Positions 1-7,617 of a DNA stretch of 64,000 bases are shown in pieces; the stretch's first letter is position 1, and each line of letters begins with the position of its first letter. The stretch lies in the NCBI GenBank assembly GCA_022839625.1, contig JALHJL010000006.1:96171-160170 (forward strand), given 5' to 3'. The translations under genes were made by a program, and so were the position numbers. Below the pieces are notes generated by a model. That model did no database searches. It had not been told where the DNA came from and was given only the letters and a program-made list of their open reading frames with translations. Source of the stretch: Phycisphaerales bacterium (GTDB lineage Bacteria > Planctomycetota > Phycisphaerae > UBA1845 > Fen-1342).

Positions 1-1
1 C

Positions 2-655
2 GTGCCGAGCATGTTGCACATGCGGGATCGGCAGCAGCGCCTGGGATGTTCCCTGAACCTCGCGCGGTTGGGCAGCGCCGTCCAGCAGTACGCCAGCGCG
101 TTCGGCGGCAGTCTGCCCTTTGCCGGCTGGAGTCAGGGCAGCTCCTGGCAGCCCAGACCGGAGCCGGGCATTCAGACGGTGCCGAACCGTCGGCACGTGT
201 ACCCGTTGCTGCGCCTGGCTTTCATCCCCGACCCGCGGCTGCTGGTCTGTCCCTCGCAGCAGCACGTGCCGATGCCGCTCGACGAGGTCCGGCGGTGCGA
301 TGATTTTCTCGAAGCGCGCAACCTGAGCTATCCCTACCAGAATATGGCCGGGGTGCGGCCGTCGGCGAAGGATGACCCGCGGCTGCCGATCATGTCCGAT
401 GAGAATCCGCTGTTCGCGGACGGCGTGCCGCTGTTCGACGCGCGACGATTCGTGCGGACGAACCCGGCGGCGGCGAATTCCCTGGCGCACGGCGGCGCCG
501 GGCAGAACATCCTGACGTTGCTGGGTGAGGTCAGATGGACGACGACGCCGCTGGTCGGTATCGACCGCGACAGCATCTGGACCTTGAGCGGCGTCACCGA
601 ATACAGGGGCTACGAAGGCCCTTCGTGCGCGACGGATTCGCACTTGTTGAAGTAG
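2..655 (+). CDS. Pseudopilin-like (DUF1559-type) protein, 5' end cut by the window
   Basis: The reading frame is open from the first bases, so the true N-terminus with its prepilin peptide probably lies outside the window. What remains looks like the body of planctomycete type II/IV pseudopilin-like proteins: an early stretch RLGCSLNLARLGSAVQQYAS resembles the CxxNLKQIGLAxxxYAxxxxG segment of that family, and near the C-terminus LAHGGAGQNILTLLGEVRW matches the HxGGxNVLFxDGxVxx signature, with Asp replaced by Leu-Gly. The role of these abundant planctomycete proteins is poorly known; they are expected to be cell-envelope or secretion associated. Assignment rests on motif resemblance only. Confidence 0.55.
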   Translation: MPSMLHMRDRQQRLGCSLNLARLGSAVQQYASAFGGSLPFAGWSQGSSWQPRPEPGIQTVPNRRHVYPLLRLAFIPDPRLLVCPSQQHVPMPLDEVRRCDDFLEARNLSYPYQNMAGVRPSAKDDPRLPIMSDENPLFADGVPLFDARRFVRTNPAAANSLAHGGAGQNILTLLGEVRWTTTPLVGIDRDSIWTLSGVTEYRGYEGPSCATDSHLLK

Positions 656-887
656 CGCGCACCGGCGTCGCGTGTGCGGTGCGGACACGAGTCCGGACTG
701 TGCCCGCGACGGGCACGCGGGCGCTCCTCTGCCCCGCGGCCGTGTACAGAACCCGAAGGGTGCGAGTCGCACGCGCGCTCGCAGGCTCGTTGAATGGTCG
801 GGCCGCCATTCCAGCGGCTGTCTTTCGCGCAGCCCTCACGCGGTGACGGTGCGCCCCAGGCAGCCGGGCGAAACGCAGGAGGCGGCC

Positions 888-1250
888 ATGACGACCAACC
901 CGGAACCACGGAACGAGAGCACGCCGCACGAGACCGGCAGCATCGCCATGCTCGGCGCCCGCTTGACGTGGGTCATCGTCGGCCCACTGGCCCTGCTGAT
1001 GGTTACGCTGGGCATCGTGTCGCGCGGCGACGGTTGGCTCACGATCCTGGACGTGCTGTTCGGCGTGCTCGTGGGCGCCATGTTCTTGGGGCGGTGGATG
1101 GAACAGCGCTCGGGGACCGCGCTGACCATCGCCGGCCAGCCGGCCACGGTTGCGCAGTTCAAGCGCTACACGGCGCTGCTGCTGGTTTGCGGTAGCGCGG
1201 TGTGGGCGACCGCGAACCTGCTGGGCAACCATGTTTTGACGCGCGCCTAG
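888..1250 (+). CDS. Small integral membrane protein, three predicted TM helices
   Basis: The ATG at 888 is preceded by a good Shine-Dalgarno (CAGGAGG, 876-882) and gives 120 residues. A polar N-terminus of about 22 residues (MTTNPEPRNESTPHETGS) precedes three hydrophobic segments: about residues 25-45 (ARLTWVIVGPLALLMVTLGI), about 49-70 (containing LDVLFGVLVGAMFLG) and about 95-118 (TALLLVCGSAVWATANLLG). No catalytic motif is visible and I do not recognise the family. It sits alone between the pseudopilin remnant and the opine-dehydrogenase operon on the same strand, with about 150 bases to the next start. Confidence 0.6.
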   Translation: MTTNPEPRNESTPHETGSIAMLGARLTWVIVGPLALLMVTLGIVSRGDGWLTILDVLFGVLVGAMFLGRWMEQRSGTALTIAGQPATVAQFKRYTALLLVCGSAVWATANLLGNHVLTRA

Positions 1251-1401
1251 TTGGCATGGGGCGCCGGGCGGGTACTCTAGGGGGGTCGCATCTTGTTGCG
1301 CGCACGCGGTCCGGACCACGAAGCGGATTTCCGCGCGCGGCGGGACGTGGGCCAGCCGGCTCGCGCCGGCACGGGACGGGCACAGGCAAACGGAGCACGA
1401 C

Positions 1402-2496
1402 ATGGACAAGCCAGTATTTTGCGTCCTGGGGGCCGGGCACGGCGGTCTGGCCATGGCCGGGCACCTGGCGCTCATGGGCTTCGACGTACGCCTTTACAAC
1501 CGCTCGCCCGAGCGCCTGCTGCCCATCACCAGCATGGGGGGCATCTCGGTCGAGGGGGCGGTCGAGGGCTTCGGGCGGATCGCGGTGGCCACGAGCGATC
1601 CGGCGGAGGCGCTGCGCGGCGCACAGGTGCTAATGGTCGTCGTCCCGGCGACGGCGCACCGGGACATCGCCGAAGCGGTAGCCCCACACGTGGTCGACGG
1701 GCAGATCATCGTGCTGAATCCCGGGCGCACGTTCGGCGCGCTGGAGTTTCGCCAGGTCCTGACCGGGGCGGGCGTGACAGCGGATGTGGTGGTCGCCGAA
1801 GCCCAGACGCTGATCTATGCGTCGCGGGCCACGAACCCCGGGCAGGTGCACATCTTTCGTATCAAGAACTCCATTCCGCTGGCGTCGATCACGGCCTACC
1901 GCACACCGGCCGTCTTGCCGGTTGTGCGTCACGCCTACCCGCAATTCGTTCCGGGAGACAACGTCTTCAAGACCAGCTTCGACAACATCGGGGCGGTGTT
2001 TCACCCGGCCCTGGTCGTGCTCAACGCCGGCTGGATCGAGGACGTCTCGGAGTTCCAGTTCTACATCCAGGGTTGCACACCGTCCGTGGCACGCGTTCTG
2101 GAGCGTCTTGACGCGGAGCGCGTCGCGGTGGCCGAGGCCGTGGGGATCCGGGCCATGACGGCCCGCCAATGGCTGTACTTCGCCTACGAGGCTACCGGTC
2201 GCGGATTGCACGAGGCGATGCACGCCAACCCAGGCTACCGCGGGATCATGGCGCCCGCGGCGCTGCACATGCGTTACCTCCTCGAGGACGTGCCCATGAG
2301 CCTGGTGCCGATGGCCAGCCTGGGCGGGATGCTCGGCGTTCCGACTCCTACCATCAATGCAGTGATCGACATGGCCGAAGCCCTGCTCGGAATGGACTTC
2401 CGGTCGGAGGGCCGCACGGTCGAGCGGCTGGGGATCCAGGGCCTGTCGGTCCGCGAGCTGCGGCTGCTGGCGATCGGCGAGGAGGAGAAGAAATGA
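1402..2496 (+). CDS. NAD/NADP octopine/nopaline (opine) dehydrogenase family protein
   Basis: A 364-residue protein with an N-terminal Rossmann fold: VLGAGHGGLAMAGHLALMG at about residues 8-26 carries the GxGxxG dinucleotide motif. The C-terminal half is helical, as in opine dehydrogenases, which reductively condense an amino acid with a 2-oxo acid; the conserved stretch FDNIGAVFHPALVVLNAG (about 193-210) is typical of the family's substrate domain. It is the first gene of a coupled operon: its TGA overlaps the next ATG by four bases (ATGA at 2493-2496). The partner genes (B12 protein, ligase) suggest an amino-acid-derived metabolite. Substrate unknown; ketopantoate-reductase-like activity is a less likely alternative. 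Confidence 0.85.
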   Translation: MDKPVFCVLGAGHGGLAMAGHLALMGFDVRLYNRSPERLLPITSMGGISVEGAVEGFGRIAVATSDPAEALRGAQVLMVVVPATAHRDIAEAVAPHVVDGQIIVLNPGRTFGALEFRQVLTGAGVTADVVVAEAQTLIYASRATNPGQVHIFRIKNSIPLASITAYRTPAVLPVVRHAYPQFVPGDNVFKTSFDNIGAVFHPALVVLNAGWIEDVSEFQFYIQGCTPSVARVLERLDAERVAVAEAVGIRAMTARQWLYFAYEATGRGLHEAMHANPGYRGIMAPAALHMRYLLEDVPMSLVPMASLGGMLGVPTPTINAVIDMAEALLGMDFRSEGRTVERLGIQGLSVRELRLLAIGEEEKK

Positions 2497-4118
2497 AGGG
2501 CCTCGTGCTCGGTGCGACTCTCGGGGACTGCGTTCACGCGGCAGGCTTGCTTGCGTTTCTGCGGCTCGCCGAGGCCGAGGGTTACACCACGCGCTTTCTC
2601 GGCATGCGGCGCACTCCAGGCGAGATCGCGCAGGAGACGGCGCGGCAGAAACCAGTCCTCGTCGCGCTCGGCTACCGCTTGACGCCTGACGCACTGCCGG
2701 GGCTGCTCGCTGAGCTCAAGACGGCTCTGCGCGGCACGGCGGCGGCGGACACACGTCTCGTCTTCGGCGGTACGCCGCCCGCCGCGGAAATCGCCGGGCA
2801 GAGCGGCCTGTTCGCACGGACCTTCTCGGGGGGCGAGAGCGTGGAAGAGGTGCGGGCTTTTCTGCGCGGCGATGCAGCCACCGCCGTGGCGCGCGTCCCG
2901 GCGCAGACGTTGCTGGAGCGTGTCGCCGAACGGGCGCCGTTCCCGCTGTTGCGGCACCACTTCGGCCGGCCGAGCGTGGCAGAGACGGTGGCCGGGGCGC
3001 GGGAGATCGCGCTCTCCGGTGCGCTGGACGTGCTCTCGATCGGCCCGGACCAGAACGCGCAGGAGCACTTCTTCCAGCCGGAGCACATGAACCCCGCGCA
3101 GGACGGTGCGGGGGGCGTGCCGCTACGGCGTGAAGCGGACCTGGCCGCAATCTACGAGGCCACGCGGTGCGGCAATCATCCGCTGGTGCGCTGCTACGCC
3201 GGTACGCGCGACCTGGAGCGCTGGGCCGAGATGAGCCTGCGCGCTATCCACAACGCCTGGGCCGCGATTCCGTTGACCTGGTACAGCCAACTCGACGGCC
3301 GCTCGACGCGCCCGCTGTGCGACGCCATCGCGGAGAACGTGGCGGTGATGGGCTGGTACGCGGCGCGCGGTGTACCCGTGGAGGTGAACGAAGCACACCA
3401 TTGGAGCATGCGCGGCGCTGCGGACTCGACGGCCGTGGTGATGGCGTTTCTGGCGGCGTACAACGCGAAGCACGCCGGCGTGCGCCACTACGTGGCACAG
3501 TACATGTTCGATACGCCGACGGGGACGACCCCGCGGATGGACCTGGCCAAGATGCTCGCCAAGCAGGAGTTGATCGACGAGCTGGCGGGCGCCGACTTCA
3601 CCGTCTTCCGCGAGGTGCGCGCTGGGCTAGGCAGCTTGTCGCCGCGGGCCAACCTCGCCAAGGGGCAGATGGCGGCGTCGGGGGTCGTGGCGATGGCGCT
3701 GCGGCCGCACATCTTGCACGTGGTTGGCTTCAGCGAGGGCGATCACGCCGCGACGGCGCCGGAGGTCATCGAGTCCTGCGAGATCGCGCAGGGCGCGGTC
3801 GGGCGCGTCCTCGACGGCTTGCCCGACGCCCTGGCTGATCCCGTCGTGCGCCGGCGGAAGGAAGAGCTGGTCGCGGAAGCCCGCAAGCTGTTGGAGGCGA
3901 TCCGCCGGCTCGACCCGCGCAGCGCCGATCCCTGGGCGGCCCCGGCGGTGCTGACGCGCGCGGTGGAGCGCGGCCTGCTGGATGCACCGGCGCTGCGCGG
4001 CAACGTGCACGCACGCGGGCAGGTGGTGACGACACTCATCGACGGTGCGTGTCGGGCCGTCGATCCGGTGACGGGACGCGAGTTGAACGAAGCTGAGCGC
4101 ATCGGGAGGTTGGAATAA
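2493..4118 (+). CDS. Cobalamin (B12)-binding mutase-like protein, glutamate-mutase-type fusion
   Basis: The start at 2493 overlaps the previous stop (ATGA) and follows GAGGAG; it gives 541 residues. The N-terminus (about 1-130) resembles a B12-binding Rossmann domain: the loop reads GDCVHAAG (residues 11-18), so the usual DxHxxG lower-ligand motif has one extra residue between Asp12 and His15. The rest (about 150-540) resembles the TIM-barrel catalytic subunit of glutamate mutase/methylaspartate-type enzymes, with segments such as WYSQLDGRSTRPL and NEAHHWSMRGAADS. B12 and barrel domains are thus on one chain. Its stop overlaps the ligase start (TAATG). I infer a B12-dependent rearrangement of an amino acid feeding the opine dehydrogenase or ligase; the exact reaction is not known. 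Confidence 0.7.
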   Translation: MKGLVLGATLGDCVHAAGLLAFLRLAEAEGYTTRFLGMRRTPGEIAQETARQKPVLVALGYRLTPDALPGLLAELKTALRGTAAADTRLVFGGTPPAAEIAGQSGLFARTFSGGESVEEVRAFLRGDAATAVARVPAQTLLERVAERAPFPLLRHHFGRPSVAETVAGAREIALSGALDVLSIGPDQNAQEHFFQPEHMNPAQDGAGGVPLRREADLAAIYEATRCGNHPLVRCYAGTRDLERWAEMSLRAIHNAWAAIPLTWYSQLDGRSTRPLCDAIAENVAVMGWYAARGVPVEVNEAHHWSMRGAADSTAVVMAFLAAYNAKHAGVRHYVAQYMFDTPTGTTPRMDLAKMLAKQELIDELAGADFTVFREVRAGLGSLSPRANLAKGQMAASGVVAMALRPHILHVVGFSEGDHAATAPEVIESCEIAQGAVGRVLDGLPDALADPVVRRRKEELVAEARKLLEAIRRLDPRSADPWAAPAVLTRAVERGLLDAPALRGNVHARGQVVTTLIDGACRAVDPVTGRELNEAERIGRLE

Positions 4119-5530
4119 TGTCGGGCATCGCCGGAATGGCAGCGCCGCACGCTAAGACACGCGTGGAGGCCATGCTGGACAAGCTGGCGCACCGCAGTCG
4201 CGCGGGGCGCACCGTCACGGAGTACGAAGGGGCGACGGTCGGCGCCGTGTGGGGGGCAGCGCAGCCGCACTCCGCGCGTTGTGGCGGGCAGGAATGCGGA
4301 GTTGATGATGTGCTCGGCGGAGCCCGTCGGGCGCGGGCACGGCTGGTCGGCGACCGCCTGGTGCTGGAGCGCGACCCGTTCGGCGTCGCGCCCCTCTATT
4401 ACGCGCATACCGCCGACGGTTGCCTGTGCTTCGCCTCCGAGGTCAAGGCACTGCTGGAACTGAGCCGCGTGGTCCACGAGCTGCCGCCCGGGAGCCGGTA
4501 TGACGGGCAGGACCTCCGGCCTGATCTCGATTGGCAGGCGCCAACGACCGCCTGGGCAGCGCAAACTCCCTCTTCGCACACGGCGGCGACTCCGGTGGAC
4601 CACCGGCCGGAAACCGCGGCCGCTCCGGTCATCGCGGCGGGACTTCTCGAGCGCCTGAACGCAGCCGTGACGAGCGGTCTGCAAAGCGGCGGCGGCGAGG
4701 TGGGCACGTGGCTCTCCGGCGGCCTGGACTCGAGCGCCATCACCGCCCTGGTGCGTCCGCATGTCCGGGAGCTTCACACCTTCGTGGCGGGTTTGGCGGG
4801 CGCCCCCGATCTGGAACATGCGCGGCTGGTGGCGGAGTACCTGAAGACGACGCACCACGAGGTAGTCGTCAGTCCCAGGGAACTGATCGCGGCGCTGCCC
4901 CGCGTGATCTACCACCTGGAGTCTTTCGATGCGCTGCTGGTGCGCTCCAGCATCACCAATTTCCTGGCCGCCGAACGGGCGGCAGAGTACGTCCCCGCCG
5001 TCTTTTCAGGCGAGGGCGGCGACGAGTTGTTTGCCGGTTACGAGTATCTGCGCTCGGTCCCGGCCGCGCAACTGGCCGCCGAGCTGCTGGACATCACCGG
5101 CCGGCTGCACAACACCGCGCTCCAGCGCGTGGACCGCTCCGCGGCGGCCCACGGCCTGGTGGCGCACGTCCCGTTCCTCGATCCGGCCGTGGCCGACTAC
5201 GCACTTCGCATCCCGCCGGAGTACAAGCTGCACGACGGCGTGGAGAAGTGGATTCTGCGGCAGGCGGTGGAGCGGTTGTTGCCGGACGCGGTTCTGCGGC
5301 GCAGGAAGGCCAAGTTCTGGGAGGGCGCGGGCGTTGGAGAACAACTGGCCGATCATGCCGAAGCGAGTATCACGGATGACGACTTCCGGCGCGAGCGCCG
5401 GCTGCCGAACGGATGGGAACTGAACACGAAAGAGGAACTGCTGTACTGGCGCATCTTCCGGGAGCACTTCGGGCCGCTGGAGGAGCTGAGCTGGATGGGC
5501 CGCACCAAGGGTGCTCCGCAGGCCGCGTAG
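4118..5530 (+). CDS. Asparagine-synthetase-like ATP-dependent amidoligase lacking the glutaminase cysteine
   Basis: A 470-residue relative of AsnB. The C-terminal synthetase domain is intact: ATP-pyrophosphatase loop SGGLDSS at about residues 199-205 and SGEGGDELFAGYEYL at about 297-311. The N-terminal Ntn-amidotransferase domain (about 1-130) is degenerate: the family starts MCGI with Cys2 as glutaminase nucleophile, here it is MSGI, and the HRGPD motif reads HRSRAG. It should therefore not hydrolyse glutamine; it may use free ammonia or another amine, as beta-lactam synthetase relatives do. A Shine-Dalgarno GGGAGG precedes the ATG, and a one-base overlap couples it to the B12 gene. It is the last gene of the three-gene operon. 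Confidence 0.85.
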   Translation: MSGIAGMAAPHAKTRVEAMLDKLAHRSRAGRTVTEYEGATVGAVWGAAQPHSARCGGQECGVDDVLGGARRARARLVGDRLVLERDPFGVAPLYYAHTADGCLCFASEVKALLELSRVVHELPPGSRYDGQDLRPDLDWQAPTTAWAAQTPSSHTAATPVDHRPETAAAPVIAAGLLERLNAAVTSGLQSGGGEVGTWLSGGLDSSAITALVRPHVRELHTFVAGLAGAPDLEHARLVAEYLKTTHHEVVVSPRELIAALPRVIYHLESFDALLVRSSITNFLAAERAAEYVPAVFSGEGGDELFAGYEYLRSVPAAQLAAELLDITGRLHNTALQRVDRSAAAHGLVAHVPFLDPAVADYALRIPPEYKLHDGVEKWILRQAVERLLPDAVLRRRKAKFWEGAGVGEQLADHAEASITDDDFRRERRLPNGWELNTKEELLYWRIFREHFGPLEELSWMGRTKGAPQAA

Positions 5531-5557
5531 CCGCGCAACCGAGCGGTTGGTCCGACC

Positions 5558-7375
5558 TTACTTGCTCTCGTAGTACGCTTGCCCGTCCGCGTAGAGGGCC
5601 CGGCGGGACTGGTAGTCCTTGACCGCGTCGGGCTTGTTGGCGGCCTCGGCGCGTTCGATGGCCTCGGCGATTGCCTTCTGCGCATCGTCGAACCGGCCGG
5701 CAGCCGCATAGGCGGCGGCCAGCGTGTCCAACATCGCGTCGTCGTTGCGCTGCGTGATCTCGCAGGCCCGCTCCGCCCGCTGGACGGCTTCGGTGGCGTT
5801 CCGGAGACTCGGGTCGGCGCAGGTCGCCAGGTGCCACGCCAACGCGTTCGCCAGGTCCGCGGAATCCGGGACCAACTCCAAGCCCTCGCGCAGCAGCCGC
5901 TCCAGGCCGGCGTAGTCCTTTTCCCGAAGCAGCAGGTCGTGGAGGGCCAGCCGGGGCAGGGTGTAGTGCGGGTCGATGCGCAGCGCCTGGGTGAGCTGCT
6001 CGCGGGCGCCGGCCGCGTCCCCCGCGTAAAAGAGGAGGATGCCCAACTCATGGCGCGTCGTGGCTGATTCCGGGTCGAGCTCGCCCGCCCGGCGCAACGC
6101 GGCGCGCGCCTCGTCGGGCTTGCCCAACTGAAGGAACCACTCGCCGGCCCGCTGGTGCAACTCCGCGTTTTCGGGAGCTGCGGCCAAGGCCGCATTCAGC
6201 AGCGGCACGGCCTTGTCCGGAACCTGCTGCTGGAGGGCCAGCGCGCAGAACCGCCGGAGGGCATCCTCATCGTCGGGCGTCCGCTCGAGCACCTCGCGCA
6301 GGAGCTGCTCGGCGCGGTCGTAGTCTTTCAGAAGCATCAGGGCGAACGCGAGCTTGGTCTTGGCGGGCGCGTAATCCCTGGCGTCCGGCAGATTAAGGAT
6401 ACGCTCCAGCTCTTCCACGGCCTCCGTGATCTTCCCCTGCCGACCGAGGGTCTCTCCGAGCTCGGTGCGGGCCCGCACGCCCGATTCGTCAACCTCCACC
6501 GCCTGCCGCAGCAGTCTCTCAGCGGCGGCATATTGCTTGCGATCGGCCAGCGTCTTGGCACTGCTGAGGAGCGTTTCCAGGTCCAGGCCGCGTTGCAGCA
6601 TCAGGTTCTCGAACTGGTCGGACAGGGGCCGCAAACGCATGTCGCCGAGGGCATATCGCCGATGCGCTTCAGCTTCCTCAGACTTGCCCTGCCGGTCGAG
6701 GAGAGCCGCCAGCCCGGCATGGGCCGGCCCGTACTTGGGCGCGGCCTTCAACGTCGCTCGGAAGTGGCGTGCCGCCTCGTCGAGCTGGCCCGCCGCCAAG
6801 GCGCGTTGGCCGAGGCCGGCGTGGGCAATCGGATCGTGGGGGTCCGTGGCCAGCGCGTCCTCGAACATCTTGAACGCCCGCGTTGGGTCCTTTTCCAGCA
6901 GCAATGCGGCCAAGCGCGTGCGGGCCAAGCGGGAGTCCTCCTTGAGCGCGAGCACCCGCTGATAGGCCGCGGCGGCCTGCTCGGGGTCCGCGGCCCGCTC
7001 GTACGCCAGGCCCAGACAGTACCACCACGTCAGCTCGGCGGGTTCCAGCCTGGTGGCGTGCTCGAAGCACGCGACGGCCCCCTGTGGCAGGCCGTGCGCG
7101 TAGCACAACGCGCCCAGGTCTACGGCCTTGTTCACGTCGGCCGGGTCGCCCAGCGCTTCGTGACGCGCTGCGCCGATCTTCGTTTCGAGCGCCGGCGGCA
7201 ACCTGGTGAAGTCCATCTCGGGCAGAATGAGGTCGCTAACCCCCGAACTTGACGCTGTTGCAGGTGCGGAGTCGGTGGCGGTCGGAGCCTCGCCGCGCTT
7301 GCAGCCGCCCGGCAGGACGGGCAGGACCGCCAGCAAAGTCACCAGACAGAGTCGAATGCAACGTCGCTTGTTCAT
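5558..7375 (-). CDS. TPR-repeat lipoprotein
   Basis: The ATG at 7375 gives 605 residues beginning with a lipoprotein signal: a basic MNKRR start, a hydrophobic core and lipobox LPGGC, so it is probably tethered in the envelope. Almost the whole mature part consists of tetratricopeptide repeats, about twelve helical hairpins with the usual spacing, for example GLAYERAADPEQAAAAYQRV and LGILLFYAGDAAGAREQLTQ. TPR arrays are protein-interaction scaffolds; the partner is unknown. The longer frame to 7654 lacks a signal peptide at its start and overlaps the divergent acyl-CoA synthetase gene, so the shorter start is preferred. It converges with the amidoligase gene, 27 bases away. Confidence 0.8.
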   Translation of the reverse strand: MNKRRCIRLCLVTLLAVLPVLPGGCKRGEAPTATDSAPATASSSGVSDLILPEMDFTRLPPALETKIGAARHEALGDPADVNKAVDLGALCYAHGLPQGAVACFEHATRLEPAELTWWYCLGLAYERAADPEQAAAAYQRVLALKEDSRLARTRLAALLLEKDPTRAFKMFEDALATDPHDPIAHAGLGQRALAAGQLDEAARHFRATLKAAPKYGPAHAGLAALLDRQGKSEEAEAHRRYALGDMRLRPLSDQFENLMLQRGLDLETLLSSAKTLADRKQYAAAERLLRQAVEVDESGVRARTELGETLGRQGKITEAVEELERILNLPDARDYAPAKTKLAFALMLLKDYDRAEQLLREVLERTPDDEDALRRFCALALQQQVPDKAVPLLNAALAAAPENAELHQRAGEWFLQLGKPDEARAALRRAGELDPESATTRHELGILLFYAGDAAGAREQLTQALRIDPHYTLPRLALHDLLLREKDYAGLERLLREGLELVPDSADLANALAWHLATCADPSLRNATEAVQRAERACEITQRNDDAMLDTLAAAYAAAGRFDDAQKAIAEAIERAEAANKPDAVKDYQSRRALYADGQAYYESK

Positions 7376-7617
7376 GGCCTTTCCCTGTATCTGCGGGGCG
7401 CGGACGCCCGGCGCTGCGACTGGGGTAGCCGACGGCGAGTGCCGGCCGCGGCAGGGGCGGCACCGCCCCGATCGGCCCAGCATACCGTCCGAAGCGAGCG
7501 CCGCCAACGTCGGCCCGGCGGATCCAGCCGCGGTCGCCTGGAGCCTTCCCGGTCCTCGCTCTGGAAGCGAGTCGGATTGTGGGATAGGTTCTACAAGAGA
7601 CGCAGCGGAGAACGAGC

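Noticed and set aside
594..1475. 293-residue minus-strand open frame across the small membrane-protein gene
   Set aside because: Composition is Arg/Ala/Gln-rich with no motif, and it overlaps a plus-strand gene with a clear ribosome site and three TM helices.
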